From: Diospyros lotus
Lineage: Eukaryota; Streptophyta; Magnoliopsida; Ericales; Ebenaceae
Direction: 5' to 3'
DNA: 64,000 bases
Assembly (NCBI RefSeq): GCF_014633365.1
Contig: NC_068347.1
Coordinates: 23,086,433-23,150,432, forward strand
In this document: piece by piece, positions 34,552 through 46,100 of the stretch
How the letters are laid out: every line of letters begins with the position of its first letter
Position numbering within the stretch: the stretch's first letter is position 1
Translations under genes and position numbers: made by a program
The notes under the pieces: model-generated
Told to the model about the DNA's origin: nothing
Seen by the model: only the letters and a program-made list of their open reading frames with translations
The model's database searches: none

Positions 34552-37500
34552 GCTTATGTTTTCTTTTCTCTTGTCACTAGTTTGTTGGTATATGGATTTT
34601 GTTATTGTGTACCCCTTTGTTCTTATAGGTTATCCCCATTAATGTATTTATTTGACAACGTCCTTTCTTTTTCCCTCTGAGGAGATAACCAGTATTTTAG
34701 CTTCACTTCTTTGGGTTTCTAGAGATATTTATTTGACCAAATAAGCTAAGTATGGTGTTTAGGCAAGTTCTTAGGATTATTCTGCTAATCTTTTCATGTA
34801 TTTTACCTTGTGAAGGTGCCATTGAGCTTGCAATATTAGCAGAGTATTATGGACGTGAAATTGCTGCATATGATATCCAAACCACAAGATGTGATCTGTA
34901 TGGACAGGTAGTATTGGTGATGTGGTGTCATTTATCTTGATCTTGCAAACTTTTATGATTTGTATTTTTAATACCCATTTCCTTGGGGTTACTGTGAAAC
35001 AGGGAAAGAACTATTGTGAAAGGGTTATGCTAATTTATGATGGCCTTCATTATGATGCTCTGGCTGTATGTTCTCTTTCTCTCTCTCTCTGCATGTGCCT
35101 GTGTGCACACGCATAAATATGAATATGCTGATGTTATTTTGGAGGGATATTGAATAGTGTTTATGCTTTAGTCTTTGCCTACCTCTATGAGTAGGTTGTA
35201 CTGGATTTCATCTCAGGTACCTTTTATGTCTTAATGATCCAATGGGTATCATAGTTGTTTTAACTTCGAGAAAAGCTATTTTCAGGTAGGTATATAAGTT
35301 ATAACACACTTTTAGATTAAGATTCAGATCACAAGGATGGGCCAACAATGGTATCTGCAGTAGATTTTACAAACATCTACTTGTTTCACCTGTTGTGCTC
35401 ATGATTAGGGATGGCAAAAAACACCACCCCCATGGGGAACCTGCCTTGCCCCAGCCTGCCCCGATTGGGGCGATGCCAACCTCTGACAGGGGGTTGGGGC
35501 AGGACAGGGCAAATCCCTGATAAGTTTTATGGGGATGAGGCAGGGATGGAATTATTAATCCCCGCCCCGCTCCTCCACCCTCCCCCGCCTTATAATATAT
35601 ATATATATATAATCATATATGTTTTAATTATGGTTTTTATTTTTGATAATATATAAAATAACAAGTTTGCTTGCTTTTAGATTATCAATTTTTTTAATAG
35701 ATTGTAAGTTTTTTATTTATTATTGTAAAATAATCAATATAAAAAAAATTGTTTTTTTTTCTGGGGAACAGGGATCCCCATCCTTGTTGGGGGCGGGGAT
35801 GGGATTCAATTTTGTTTCCCCATCATGGTATGGGTCAGGGGTTAGGGATGGGGAGGGCTGCCACACCCCATCCCTGCCCTGTTACCATCCCTAGAGGTTG
35901 TACAGTCATGATCTTGAATCATTTCCAGTTGTGGAGAGACTTTTTTTTTTTATGCATTCTTGATTTCTTGTTTTGTACTGCAGATGTCTCCTGCTGATGG
36001 AGCTCCAGAGGAATTTGATCAGACAATATTTTCTGTTCAGAAGGATGGAACTATTGGGCCAGCTGAAAGGCTGGCTCTCAGCCTTGCTAGGGAGCAACAA
36101 AGGTAGAAATTTTGACATGGATGAGTAATATTACACAATTATTTGCTCTTCAGTCTTCTTCTAATAAATAAACACAAACACTGCTATTGAGTAAAAAGAG
36201 TCACTTTTGAAGATACAAATTGACCTGAAATATTCAGAACTTCCTTAGACCTTGAAAAATTCATCTGCTGAAAGAGTTAGGCAACTCGCCTATTATCATG
36301 ATGTGGATTCTTGTATTTCCTAGCAATTTCATCAATCTGGTATGTGTCATTTGAATATGTGGATGGTATGTTTGTTCATGATCCTCTATATTGCAATGCT
36401 GTGTGTTTTTTTATATTTTTCTGTCAGTTACACTTTGGGTTTGTGTTTGATTAAAATCATTCACACTATAGGATGAATAGCCATTTTAACTAGATATGGA
36501 GCCTCTTAAGTATGTTTAGCTTATGGGAAGTTGTGCTTGGGCACAACCTCAAATATAGCAAGCTTTCTAGATGTTTATGGAGTTCAGATTTCTCCGTAAT
36601 TTGGTCATATCCTCTGTGCATTGTTAACATTACTATATTTTCTACTGCTGAAAAAGGGAATACTAACATACTATAAGCTAACTGCTTGCCATTCCTTCCC
36701 CTCTTTGTGATTGGTTGAACAGAGAAAATATTAACCTACTTTATCTTGTCATTTTTTAATGTTTTAATCTCTGTTCTCTATGTACATTGTATCTCAGGGC
36801 AACTGTTTAATGAATTAATTTTTTCATGACAAATCACTGTTTATGTTCTCTGACAATATCTTTTATTGAAGAGATCTCCTCGTCCTATCAGGAATTTATT
36901 ATTATAATTACTTAAGACACCTTCAATGCAGTTGGTGTTTTTAACTGCAGTAGAGTTTTACAGAGCCATGAAGACGTATAGGTGGATTCAGTTACCAAAA
37001 TTCCCATTGACGTAAGATCTTTACAAGGAAAAACACTTGTTATGCTTTTGTTGTAAAAGTATCGAGTGAAATACCTAAAGCTTGGAACTTAACCTTTTGT
37101 ATAAGAAAATGTCATAACTTTCCTGGCCAATCTTGAGCTTTGTTCTTCAGCTGCTTGGCATGATATGCAAGGTCTGATCTCTGACGCTTGGGGAATATGA
37201 TAAAGCTCAATTGATAGTTTGGGCCTACTCCAGAGGACTTAAATCCCATCTCTCTCTCTGAGTCTCTGAGATACTATATATATTTTTAGTTTTAAAACAA
37301 TTTGGGGTTTGGTAATGTTAGTTTAACTTGCTTTGAGGCTATGATATCGGATTACCTGGTGCGTTGTTTTGATTTTCTCCTCGTGGTTAGTTTGGCCCTT
37401 TGTCTCCATCTAAGTATGACTATTGATTATTGTCAACTCTGCATTCTGTGATAATGTGGTGTAACATCGTCCACTGGATTGCCCTTTTTCTTAATTGAAG

Positions 37501-37836
37501 GATAGCCTGGTGTCTAATTAATGAATGCTTAAGTTAAAATACTACTTATGGTTCGTATGGTTGGTGGGTGTCCTCATCATATGTACCAATTTTTGTTTTG
37601 GTCCCGTTTAGGAAAAGGAGTTACACCGACACTGCCAACTTCAGTTTGCGATGTGGGGTCTGCCAGATTGGAGTTGTTGGCCAAAAGGTTCGCTTTCACC
37701 AATTCTTTACCATATTGATGTCATATTTCTCTGCGTTCTTCCCAAATTTGCTCAAGATTTACCTACTGAAAATTTGCAGGAGGCAGCGGAGCATGCACAA
37801 GCAACAGGTCATGTCAACTTTCAAGAATATAGATGA
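25829..37836 (+). CDS. OTU2: OTU-family deubiquitinase, OTU2/YOD1 type
   Basis: Eight exons joined in frame: 25829-25893, 25983-26028, 27874-27982, 34816-34907, 35003-35065, 35984-36102, 37612-37687 and 37780-37836. They give 208 residues, the length I recall for Arabidopsis OTU2 (At1g50670). All introns are GT-AG. The OTU active site is [13 protein letters not shown] with Asp13 and nucleophile Cys16, and the catalytic histidine is His120 in [12 protein letters not shown]-terminal zinc finger follows: Cys179, Cys182, His195, His201 in [11 protein letters not shown] to [10 protein letters not shown]. This domain pair is that of YOD1/yeast Otu1, cysteine proteases that trim ubiquitin chains in protein quality control with Cdc48/p97. 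The start [15 protein letters not shown] is the family start; an upstream in-frame ATG at 25694 would add residues not seen in relatives. Intron 3 (6.8 kb) holds an antisense copia element; introns 2 and 5 hold MITE candidates. The coding frame is intact. Confidence 0.95.
26683..27099. mobile_element. Tourist/PIF-like MITE candidate in OTU intron 2
   Basis: The left end GGAGCTCTTTAGTTGTTGAAA and the complement of the right end, GAGGTTGTTCAGTTATGGAAA, are similar and inverted. Both are flanked by TAA (26680-26682 and 27100-27102), the target duplication of PIF/Harbinger elements. The interior is AT-rich and non-coding. The end match is imperfect, so the class is tentative. Confidence 0.45.
28264..28353 (+). 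repeat. 45 bp tandem duplication in OTU intron 3
   Basis: Two units of about 45 bases starting TTGAATA and sharing GACCAAGAGATAAGGTTGG and TTGGAGATAA. It lies directly after a TGTTGGAATATC string (28239) and before a TATATATA near 28508, so it may be part of a truncated LTR. Confidence 0.6.
28957..30100 (-). pseudogene. Copia RNase H and RT remnants in OTU intron 3
   Basis: On the minus strand: RNase H pieces ([52 protein letters not shown], at 29108-29489), then the end of reverse transcriptase ([20 protein letters not shown] and [20 protein letters not shown], 29554-29748). The frame shifts between them and again toward 30000. The usual DNQ of the RNase H region reads DDQ. No working enzyme remains. 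Confidence 0.75.
30540..31640 (-). pseudogene. Copia integrase and pol linker remnants
   Basis: Minus-strand fragments LRSDNALD (31320-31374), [20 protein letters not shown] (31190-31260) and, further along, pieces of the post-integrase linker (30549-31160). The QNGVVERKHRH block of copia integrase is clear though altered to VEWKNHH. Several stops and frameshifts separate the pieces. Confidence 0.7.
32200..33560 (-). pseudogene. Copia gag remnant in OTU intron 3
   Basis: The minus strand carries a zinc knuckle [14 protein letters not shown] (about 32290-32345) with all four CCHC ligands present, and upstream a capsid stretch whose frame-shifted relics resemble the [10 protein letters not shown] motif of copia gag (32960-33020). 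The start region near 33560 reads [11 protein letters not shown]. Frameshifts disrupt the rest. Confidence 0.65.
34518..34548 (+). repeat. CT microsatellite in OTU intron 3
   Basis: About 15 CT units, 270 bases upstream of OTU exon 4. It may add to the polypyrimidine content before the exon but is too distant to be the acceptor tract. Confidence 0.8.
35406..35893. mobile_element. hAT-like MITE in OTU intron 5
   Basis: Ends TAGGGATGGCAA and (complement of the right end) TAGGGATGGTAA form a terminal inverted repeat; TAGGG-type ends suit hAT. The interior has G-rich and C-rich halves that are mutually complementary (GGGGCGGGGATGGG against CCCCGCCCC-type strings), so the single strand could fold. 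No clear 8 bp target duplication was found. Two TA-rich stretches (about 35594-35612) lie inside. Confidence 0.5.
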
Positions 37837-37849
37837 TATGGATATATAG

Positions 37850-39990
37850 AAAAATATAGAACAGGAACAAATTTTTTTTTGATGAATTTCTCAGACATTT
37901 CCACCCCCCTCTCTTAATCTCTGTAGTTTGGCCAATGTTTGATCTTATTGGAAACTGAAGTGGGGGGATGAAAAGGCCAAGCCTGAAGAAACTGGATTTG
38001 CTGAAGAAGAACTGTGGTGTTATTTTATTCATATCTGGAAGTGGAAGGATATTATTTGGTAAATTGGGTTGGATACAACTGTGCCTCTATTCTTTGATGG
38101 GTCTTCCATTAAGTTTAGGTATATATATATAGGGAAATGTTATATCCACACAAAGATTTCACAAACAATTTGTGACACATAAATTTGATTGTTAAAATAG
38201 AAGTGATGTCTACTATTTAAATGGTGTTAATGTTTACTTTCATAATAAGATTGTATTAATAATATTATGAAATATTTCTAATTATAAGATAACTAATGCC
38301 ACTTAACATGTACTAAAATAAATTTTATTTTTAAAAATTTTAATATCATAATTTAATTAATATATTTATTTTATTTTAAAAAAAGTATATAACAAGTTGA
38401 TCGTTTGGGATCCCAATTTAACCATTAAAACGTGAAGCTCTCGGATTCGATTTTCAGAAAGTTGGTAGCAACGATGATTTATCTTCTCTCAGCTCTGCGA
38501 AAATTTCTGTATTTAGATTGGGACAAATCAATCCAAGCATCCATGTCCTTCCTGCCTTGCAGATTATTGTTTCCTTTCCTTTTCTCCTGAGTTCTGACCC
38601 TCACTGTAAAAGCTGCTTTTGTTTTGTTAAGTCTTACCACTGCTACTACTCGTGCTCCCTCCCTCTCTTATTTGGAATTCTGATTTGTCTGTGGGACTTC
38701 CCCTTGTTTCTTAGGTTCTTTTCATATATATATATATATATATTAGGTTTTCAGTTTTGTCTTTTATATTCTGTTTGTTCTTGTAGAATGTAGCCTTCGT
38801 TTGAATTGTATTGCTACAATTGGTACATCATCATCTGCCCAATAATTCATTGTTTGAGGACTATACGTTGTATTAGCACAAAAGTCGATAAGTTAAATGA
38901 GTAATATGTCAGTGTCAATCTAGTGGGTTACGAGTTTGATTCCCGCCCTATGCAAGGGCCAAAAATTCAACTTGCAATTTATCTTTCCTAGTGTAATCGA
39001 GAATACAGGCACCAAAAATCGCACAAGGACAATCATCCAAAGATTATAGGTTGATTGATGACGAAGGATACCAAATTTATGATATACATCAATTAATTCA
39101 TTTTCAACCTAATATTGCATTTTTTTTATTTCATGTTTAAAAAATTTAATTCTTAATATTTAATATGAAAAGCATATATACCTAATTATTAGATCCCTCA
39201 AAAATATAGACTCAATTTAATAGCTTCATTTAGGATTCACATTCTAATAGAAACCATAGCCAATCCAACCATATATATTGTCAGGTGGTTGGTAATTTTA
39301 TTGTGCAGCTCCTCACTTGATCATATAAAGCCATTTTTTTTTAAATATTAATCATATAACTTTACAAAACAAGGTATCTAAATAAAGAAGCTCATGTACT
39401 AGTAAAGCCATAAGGACTTGGAAAATACCGAGACATATGACTGGCCCTTAAAATTAAAAAAAAAAGGTCTGCCACTTATATCCTCTTGGACCTCCAATGG
39501 GAATAGATGTTTTAATAATTAATAATTTATAGGATCTCAAGTGAGACAGCTTCCGTAGGATTATATTAAGGAAATATTTGAATTTATTAATGCCAGTTTT
39601 CTTGTGTGGGTTTTTATTGTCTTTTTTCAGATTTTTGCATTTAGTTCATATTTTAAGTTAGGAAACTGAAAATTGAGTCTGTCCTTTGATTGCATAGTAT
39701 ATATTAACAATATAATTTACTTAATAATTATATAAAAATGGTTGGATATGTTAGTGAGTGGTAAGAAGGGCATAGAAACGGAAAGCAGCTTGCAGAAACA
39801 CTTTTTGGGCAATTTTTCACTTTTATTCCAACTCACTCACTCATTCAAGATTGGAAACAAGACAAGGGTGGGTACAAAGAAGCATATTATTATATAATAT
39901 AAAGATTGGACCCAATTCCCATAGCATGCATGAATGAATGATACAGCCATCAGTCCCAGTAGAATACAAAGTAAAACCTAAATTCAAAGA
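37850..39990. other. Region between OTU2 and the coiled-coil gene
   Basis: The two genes converge here. The OTU 3' UTR probably ends before about 38130. A TA repeat lies at about 38725-38742. A stretch at 38890-38960 (GTGGGTTACGAGTTTGATTCCCGCC) has a loose tRNA-like B box and could be SINE debris. A segment starting GGGAAATGTTATATCCACAC at 38133 resembles a MITE end. No gene was seen. Confidence 0.4.
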
Positions 39991-40008
39991 TCATTCATTG
40001 AGCATTAT

Positions 40009-40014
40009 ATTTAT
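40009..40014 (-). terminator. Poly(A) signal of the coiled-coil gene
   Basis: AATAAA on the minus strand, about 140 bases beyond the stop codon at 40154. Plausible polyadenylation element. Confidence 0.4.
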
Positions 40015-40153
40015 TGGCAACTAGCAACTGGCGGCATGCAGTGTGGAAATACAAATACTCCTCCCTTGCGGATGAAACACCACCACCACAACAGTAGTCA
40101 GGAGTCAGTAGTCAGTCATCATCCAGCTGCTCCCCACCTACCTCTTCCGCTGC

Positions 40154-43100
40154 TCAAGTTAAGTGCTTGCTTGCTTCAATTCGATTTTTTGGCTTTGTCC
40201 TACCCTCCAAAAGCTTCGTCTTCGAACTTCTCTCGTGCGTAGTACCCCCCTTGACGCCTCCAGACTCCACCGAGCACCAATCTGAAGAAGAACTAAGCCT
40301 ACTTTTACTTGAGCCCCCATCTGGGGAAATGCTGCTGCTACAAGAAGACAGCCTGCCTCCATTAATCCCTTCCGCTGACATTATCCTATAGTTTTCACCA
40401 TCATTTGGGCCTGAGCCTGAGCCTGAAAACCAGGGCATGGATAATGCCTTCTTCAAATATGTCTTTGGCACTCGCCCAACTTCACGAGTTTCTGTAATTG
40501 GTGTCTTGTTGCATGCGTTTTCTTCCCATTCTGCTCGACTCCCTGATGCATTACCGCCATGATGAATCTCAATAACAGATGGATTGTCACTCCCTTCAAG
40601 TGAATAACTTGATCCTTGATCCTCGGGTTGGCTCACAGTTTCCCACCCGCTCCCATCTTCTTCTTCTTCTTCACCATTCTGATCCAAATGTGCACTAGAA
40701 TGTGTCTGCTTACCATCTTTATTGAACATGTTGACTTTGGAGCTCATGGCATGAACCTCAGAGGCAAGGATGCCGGGACTGAGTTCAACACATGGTCCAA
40801 TGTCCCTCTCACGGCCATCATCGAAATTAAAATCTTCAAGCTCATTTAAAAATTCCTTGCATCCTTTAATATTGACCGAAATAGCAGTTCGGCTAAGGAA
40901 CTCTGCTTTTCTCATCTCCTCTGCATCAGGGATGGCACCTTTCGAACTCAGGAAAGTCTCTAGATCTGCTACCAGCTTATTCATCTGAGAATACTTCTCA
41001 TCAAGTGCTATCTTTGCATCAACGAACTTCATATGAACCCGCTCTTCACGCCACACCTCAGCTATCTGCAACATCTTCCTCTCCTCTTCCACTTCCTCAC
41101 AGAGTTTCATGCACTCCCTCTTCAATGCTTCTACTTCAGCCTTATCTTCTCTGACTTCCTCTGCTAGCTCGTAGCATACTTCCTCTATTAACTCCCTAGC
41201 CTTCCACTCTCTCTCATAATCCTTCATATAACGTTTCATCAATAACTTGGAATCTGCCAGCTCACTGACCAGCTTGGAATTCACAATTTCCAGCCTCTTA
41301 AGTGTTTTTCTCTCCTGGCTCAAGTCAGCATTCATGTCATTAAAAACAGCACAGATTTTCTCACGTTCTCTACTCTGCCATGTGGCCTTTTCCTCACTAA
41401 GGTTCTTTAAGAAGTGTTCAAGTTTCTTTTTTGAGGCCTCTCTCTCAGTCTCAAGCTTGTGAATACAAGCTTGAGTTCTTGCAAGTTCTACCTCAAGTGC
41501 AGATATTGTAGGGTCAGCACTTAATTGCCGTTGATGTTTGCTCGAGTGACAATAAATCCATCCGACCTCATCTGATGCTTTCAGGCAGGCAGGGTTCCAT
41601 TTTGTTGCCCCCTCCATGGCAAAGATCGAAAATTGAACCACAGGTTCAAACTGCAATTCATGACATGTTTCAAATTTAGTAGAAAAACGAGGACAAGGGG
41701 AAATTTTACAAAATAACTTGAAAGCCACATCAAGAGAGATACTTAAACTAAAAATGGAGAATAAAAATGCTTTCTGACTACTGTTATACACATCTCACAA
41801 TTTGAACATTGAAGAACAGCTTCATCCCTCCATTCTTTCAATTGTCCTATTTCTTTCATCCCAAAAGGTCAATGTTTTGATACTTTCAATAGATAATACA
41901 GTTAGGATTAAATATAAAAGACCATTTACGTGACAACAATTATCTAATTAACTTTAACTAGGAGCTATGCTAGCATCGGGATATATGAGATTAACTTTAA
42001 CTAGGCAATAGACATATGAGATTACATGCCAGCCATAGGTGCAAAAAGTTCATGTGGATCCCACCACATCTGTTTGTATAACACAATCACATATCCTCAT
42101 CATCGTTGGCTAATGCTAGCACCCATCAATAACTAAGTCCTCATGATCAAGAGTTTATAAGCGTTGTATCTTGTGTAGTACCAACTTATACTATAATCCA
42201 AACTCCAGCAGCTTCCCGTTCATCTTATCACAAATAATTATTGCTAATATAAAGGTCCATAAAGAAGCAACGGACCTTGAGAAACTGCCTGCTCCTTGGA
42301 TCAAAGACCGAACGAGGACTCTGCGTTAGATCCTTTGCGTTACAAGAACTATAAGCATGGGCCTTGAGATGACTGAGAAAAGCCACCCCAATATGGCTTT
42401 CTCCATGCTGCAGAGAAGATAAAACTGAAAAGTGAAAAAAATAACCATCTTGATCCCAAAACCAATCCTACCCAATAAAGAGTTTGAGCAGCAGACTGTA
42501 ACTTTTGGAAGGCAACGTACTTACAGATAGATGTGAAAAAAAGATATGAAAATGGTATCAATCATCAACATGAGAATCCAACATGAAATTATCAAAATTG
42601 ATTTAGTGGATTGATTGGGTCAAAATTGTCAGTTATGATTGGGTCTTTGATTCTGTTTACTGATTTAGTGGGTTGAGATAATTTCATTTTTTTTAAATTT
42701 AAGTCCAGCAATAAATCCTATTTTCTTGTTATTCAATTGACTTGTATTGCCTATTTAAAGGCATGATGATATGAATAAAAATAATGAGGTTACAGCTTTC
42801 ACATTTATATTTTTTCTTTCTACAGTTTTTGTTCGTTAACTTCATAGCTATCAATGTCTCTGAAATTCTAACAGTGGTATCAGGGCATTCAATGATCTTA
42901 AGAGGCCTGTGAGAAAGAACCCATCAATGCCTTCTTTATTTCTATGGCTTCCACCAACACATCATCTCTTTCACCACCAGTTTTTTATGGAGAAAATTAT
43001 CAAGTATGGGCTATCAAAATGAAAGCTCATTTGAGAGGTCTCAGTTTATGGCAATGGGTCGAAAGTGAAAGGGAGATACCTCCGCTTGGCAACAATCCTA

Positions 43101-46100
43101 CGCTCAATCAAATCAGAGCTCATGAAGAAGCAGAAGCTAAAGCTCCGAAGGCTTTATCTCAATTACACGCTGCTGTCTCCGAATCAATTTTCTCAAGAAT
43201 CATGGCTTGTGAAACGGCTAAAGAAGCATGGGATGTATTGAAAGAGCTATATCAAGGGAATGCTAGAACGAAGAGAATACAAGTGCTGAATCTCAAAAGA
43301 AATTTTGAGATTCTTAGAATGAATGAAAAGGATACAATCCAAGAGTTCTCTGAAAAACTAATGATGGTGGTAAATAGAATTAGACTTATGGGAGAAGAGC
43401 TACCTGACAGCAGAATCGTTGAGAAAGTCTTGATAAGCCTACCTGAGAGGTTTGAGGCAAAAATCTCCTCTCTTGAAGATTCAAGGGACATTAGCCAAAT
43501 TACATTGGCAGAATTAATCGGAGCCTTGCAAGCTCAGGAGCAAAGAAGGATTATGAGAAATGAAGAAAGTGAAAAGACGGTGGAGGGAGCTTATCTTGCC
43601 AAGAGTTTATCGTCAAAGAAGAAAGGAAAAATTCCAGAATGTGACCATTGCAAAAAGCCTGGTCATGAAGAGAAAGATTGTTGGCACAAGGGGAAGCCTC
43701 AATGCTTCTAGTGTAAAAGATTTGGGCATTTAAAAAAGGATTGTAAATTTAACATGAAAGAACAAGCAAATACAGTGAAGGCGGTTGAAGGGGCAATTGA
43801 AGAGGAAACGCTCTTCTAGTTGGTGAGAAGTGCACCAAGAAGAATTTTTTGGAGAGAAGTGCTCCATGAAACTGAATTGAGTTTTTTTTCAACATGTGAA
43901 GGAAGTATTGATTGTGATGAGAAGTGCATCAAGAAGTGAAGAGAAGTGCTCCATAAAAAGTTGAAGTTTTGCAACTTTGAATCAAGGAGGAATGTTGAAT
44001 ATTGATTCAAAGTTGCTGATTTAGTGGGTTGATTGGGTCAAAATTGTCAATTATGATTGGGTCTTTGATTTTGTTTACTGATTTAGTGGGTTGAGATAAT
44101 TTCGTTTTTTTTAAATTTAAGTCCAGCAATAAATCCTATTTTCTTGTTATTCAGTTGACATGTATTGCCTATTTAAAGGCATGATGATATGAATAAAAAT
44201 AATGAGGTTACAATCTTCACATTCATGTTTTTTCTTTCTACAGCTTTTGTTTGTTAACTTCATAGCTACCAATGTCTCTAAAATTCCAACACTTTTGGAA
44301 GGCAACATACTTACAAATAGATGTGAAAAAAAGATATAAAATGGTATCAATCATCAACATGAGAATCCAACATGAAATAATCAACTCTACTGCAATGTTT
44401 GCAACTTGGATTTCTCCACTACGATTCATGAGCATATACAGAAATAGAAAAATCTTTTGACAAATGTGTATTCAATCATTTCCTTTTCTTATCCTTTTTC
44501 TTTTAGCAATCATAACATTAATGCTATTCTAAAAAAGAGGATTGGGAAAGGAAAAGAAAGAAAAGGACATAAATTAGGGAAATTCTATTTGTTGCCATTT
44601 CTTTTACTCTCCACACTCACTTTTTAGTAAAATTCTACACTTGCTCTTCGTAGCCACCCTTATTATTCTTTGTAGGTATTATTTTCCAAAAATACTATCG
44701 CGTGCACACAACCACATGGAGAAGACGGCAACAAGCGGAAGGCAGAGAGTTGCCACCATAGCGGTCGTCGGCAACTCGAAAGGACATCAATTGGTCGCGA
44801 TGAACGCGGCTGCCCATCATGACAGCAAAATCGAACAAGAGAAGGCAAGAAATCGATGGCCATGGCAAGACCCACATGGAGAAGACGGCAACAAGCAGCG
44901 AAAGGATCGAGAATTGCCACCATAGCAGCTCGAGAATCGTCAATCACGCTGATGACTTGAATGCGGGAGAACTCTGAACCCATGGGTTCTGGAGAAACCA
45001 ATTTTTTCGAACCCAAATTTGGTTTTTTCTCGAACTTCAATTCTCTTGAACCAATGGGTTCAGGACAAACCAATTTTCTTGAACCCATGGATTCGAGAAA
45101 ATGCAATTTTCCCAAACCCATGGGTTCAAGATAATTGTATTCTCCTGAATCCACGAGTTTGGGATAATTGGATTTCTCCCAACTCTAGGTTCCCTAACTC
45201 TAGAGTTCAAGAGTTTTGTGAGTTTTTTTTTTTTCTTGTTGAATTCTTGAATAATGTTATTCGAAATGAAATTGTGTTTCTGGTAACTTCATATATATGG
45301 AAACTACATATATCACACCAATTGTAGACTATATATATATCACACCAGAAAAAGATATATATATATATCTATATATCACACCAATTGCAGACTATATACA
45401 TATATATATGGAAACTATATATATATATCACACCAAATGCAGCGTATTGCATTTTGACACATTCGAATCCTGGGGTTCGAATAATATGATATTTAATTTA
45501 ATGGAAAAATGAACATACACAATGTCACAATCAGTTGCCAAAATATATTGTATATTAAGGCAAAGCCATAAGCTTTTTGAACCCAGTGGTTCGGTAGAGT
45601 TGGCAAATGGGCAGGTCGGCCCGGCCCGCATCCCGCTTGGCCCATCCATTTTGTGGGTCGGGCCAAATTTGGCTCATGAGGGAGGCGGGTCGGGTCGAGT
45701 CGGGCCGGGAAATGGGGGCCCGGCCCGACCCTATGGTCCTTAATAAACGGGCCAAGGCGGGCTAGGCCGAGCCACTTTGGTGGGTCGAGCCGGGCCGCGG
45801 GCCACAAAGCACTAGCCCGGCACGACCCGTTTGCTACGGTATCGAGCCGGGCTGGGTTGGGAGGCGGGCGGGCCCATGGGCAGCCCAACCCATTTGCCAA
45901 CTCTAGGGTTCGGATACGTATTTACACATCCGAATCCCAGGATTTGGATGCATTGGCCATTGTTCTTTTACTCCATGGTTGTATTTCGATCTATTTTTTG
46001 TCTTCATCGCATCGTCTCCGACGTGAATGGGCAGCCATGCATGTCGCGGCTCGCGAGCAATTCATTGATGTTGACAGTGAGGATGGGCAACATGGCAACT

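Noticed and set aside
38880..38960. tRNA gene or SINE
   Set aside because: A loose B-box-like GAGTTTGATTCCCG is present, but there is no cloverleaf, no good A box and no poly-A tail with target duplication.
41651..41791. Exon 3 of the coiled-coil gene read with its own upstream ATG
   Set aside because: The 47 extra codons are hydrophobic, unlike the family, and are preceded by a good acceptor (TTGCAG) at the point where the family sequence begins.
44663..45154. 163-codon minus-strand frame with repeated PEPMGSREL-type units
   Set aside because: The repeats come from the palindromic DNA array and the frame crosses unrelated segments of the Mutator-like element; no evidence of selection for protein.
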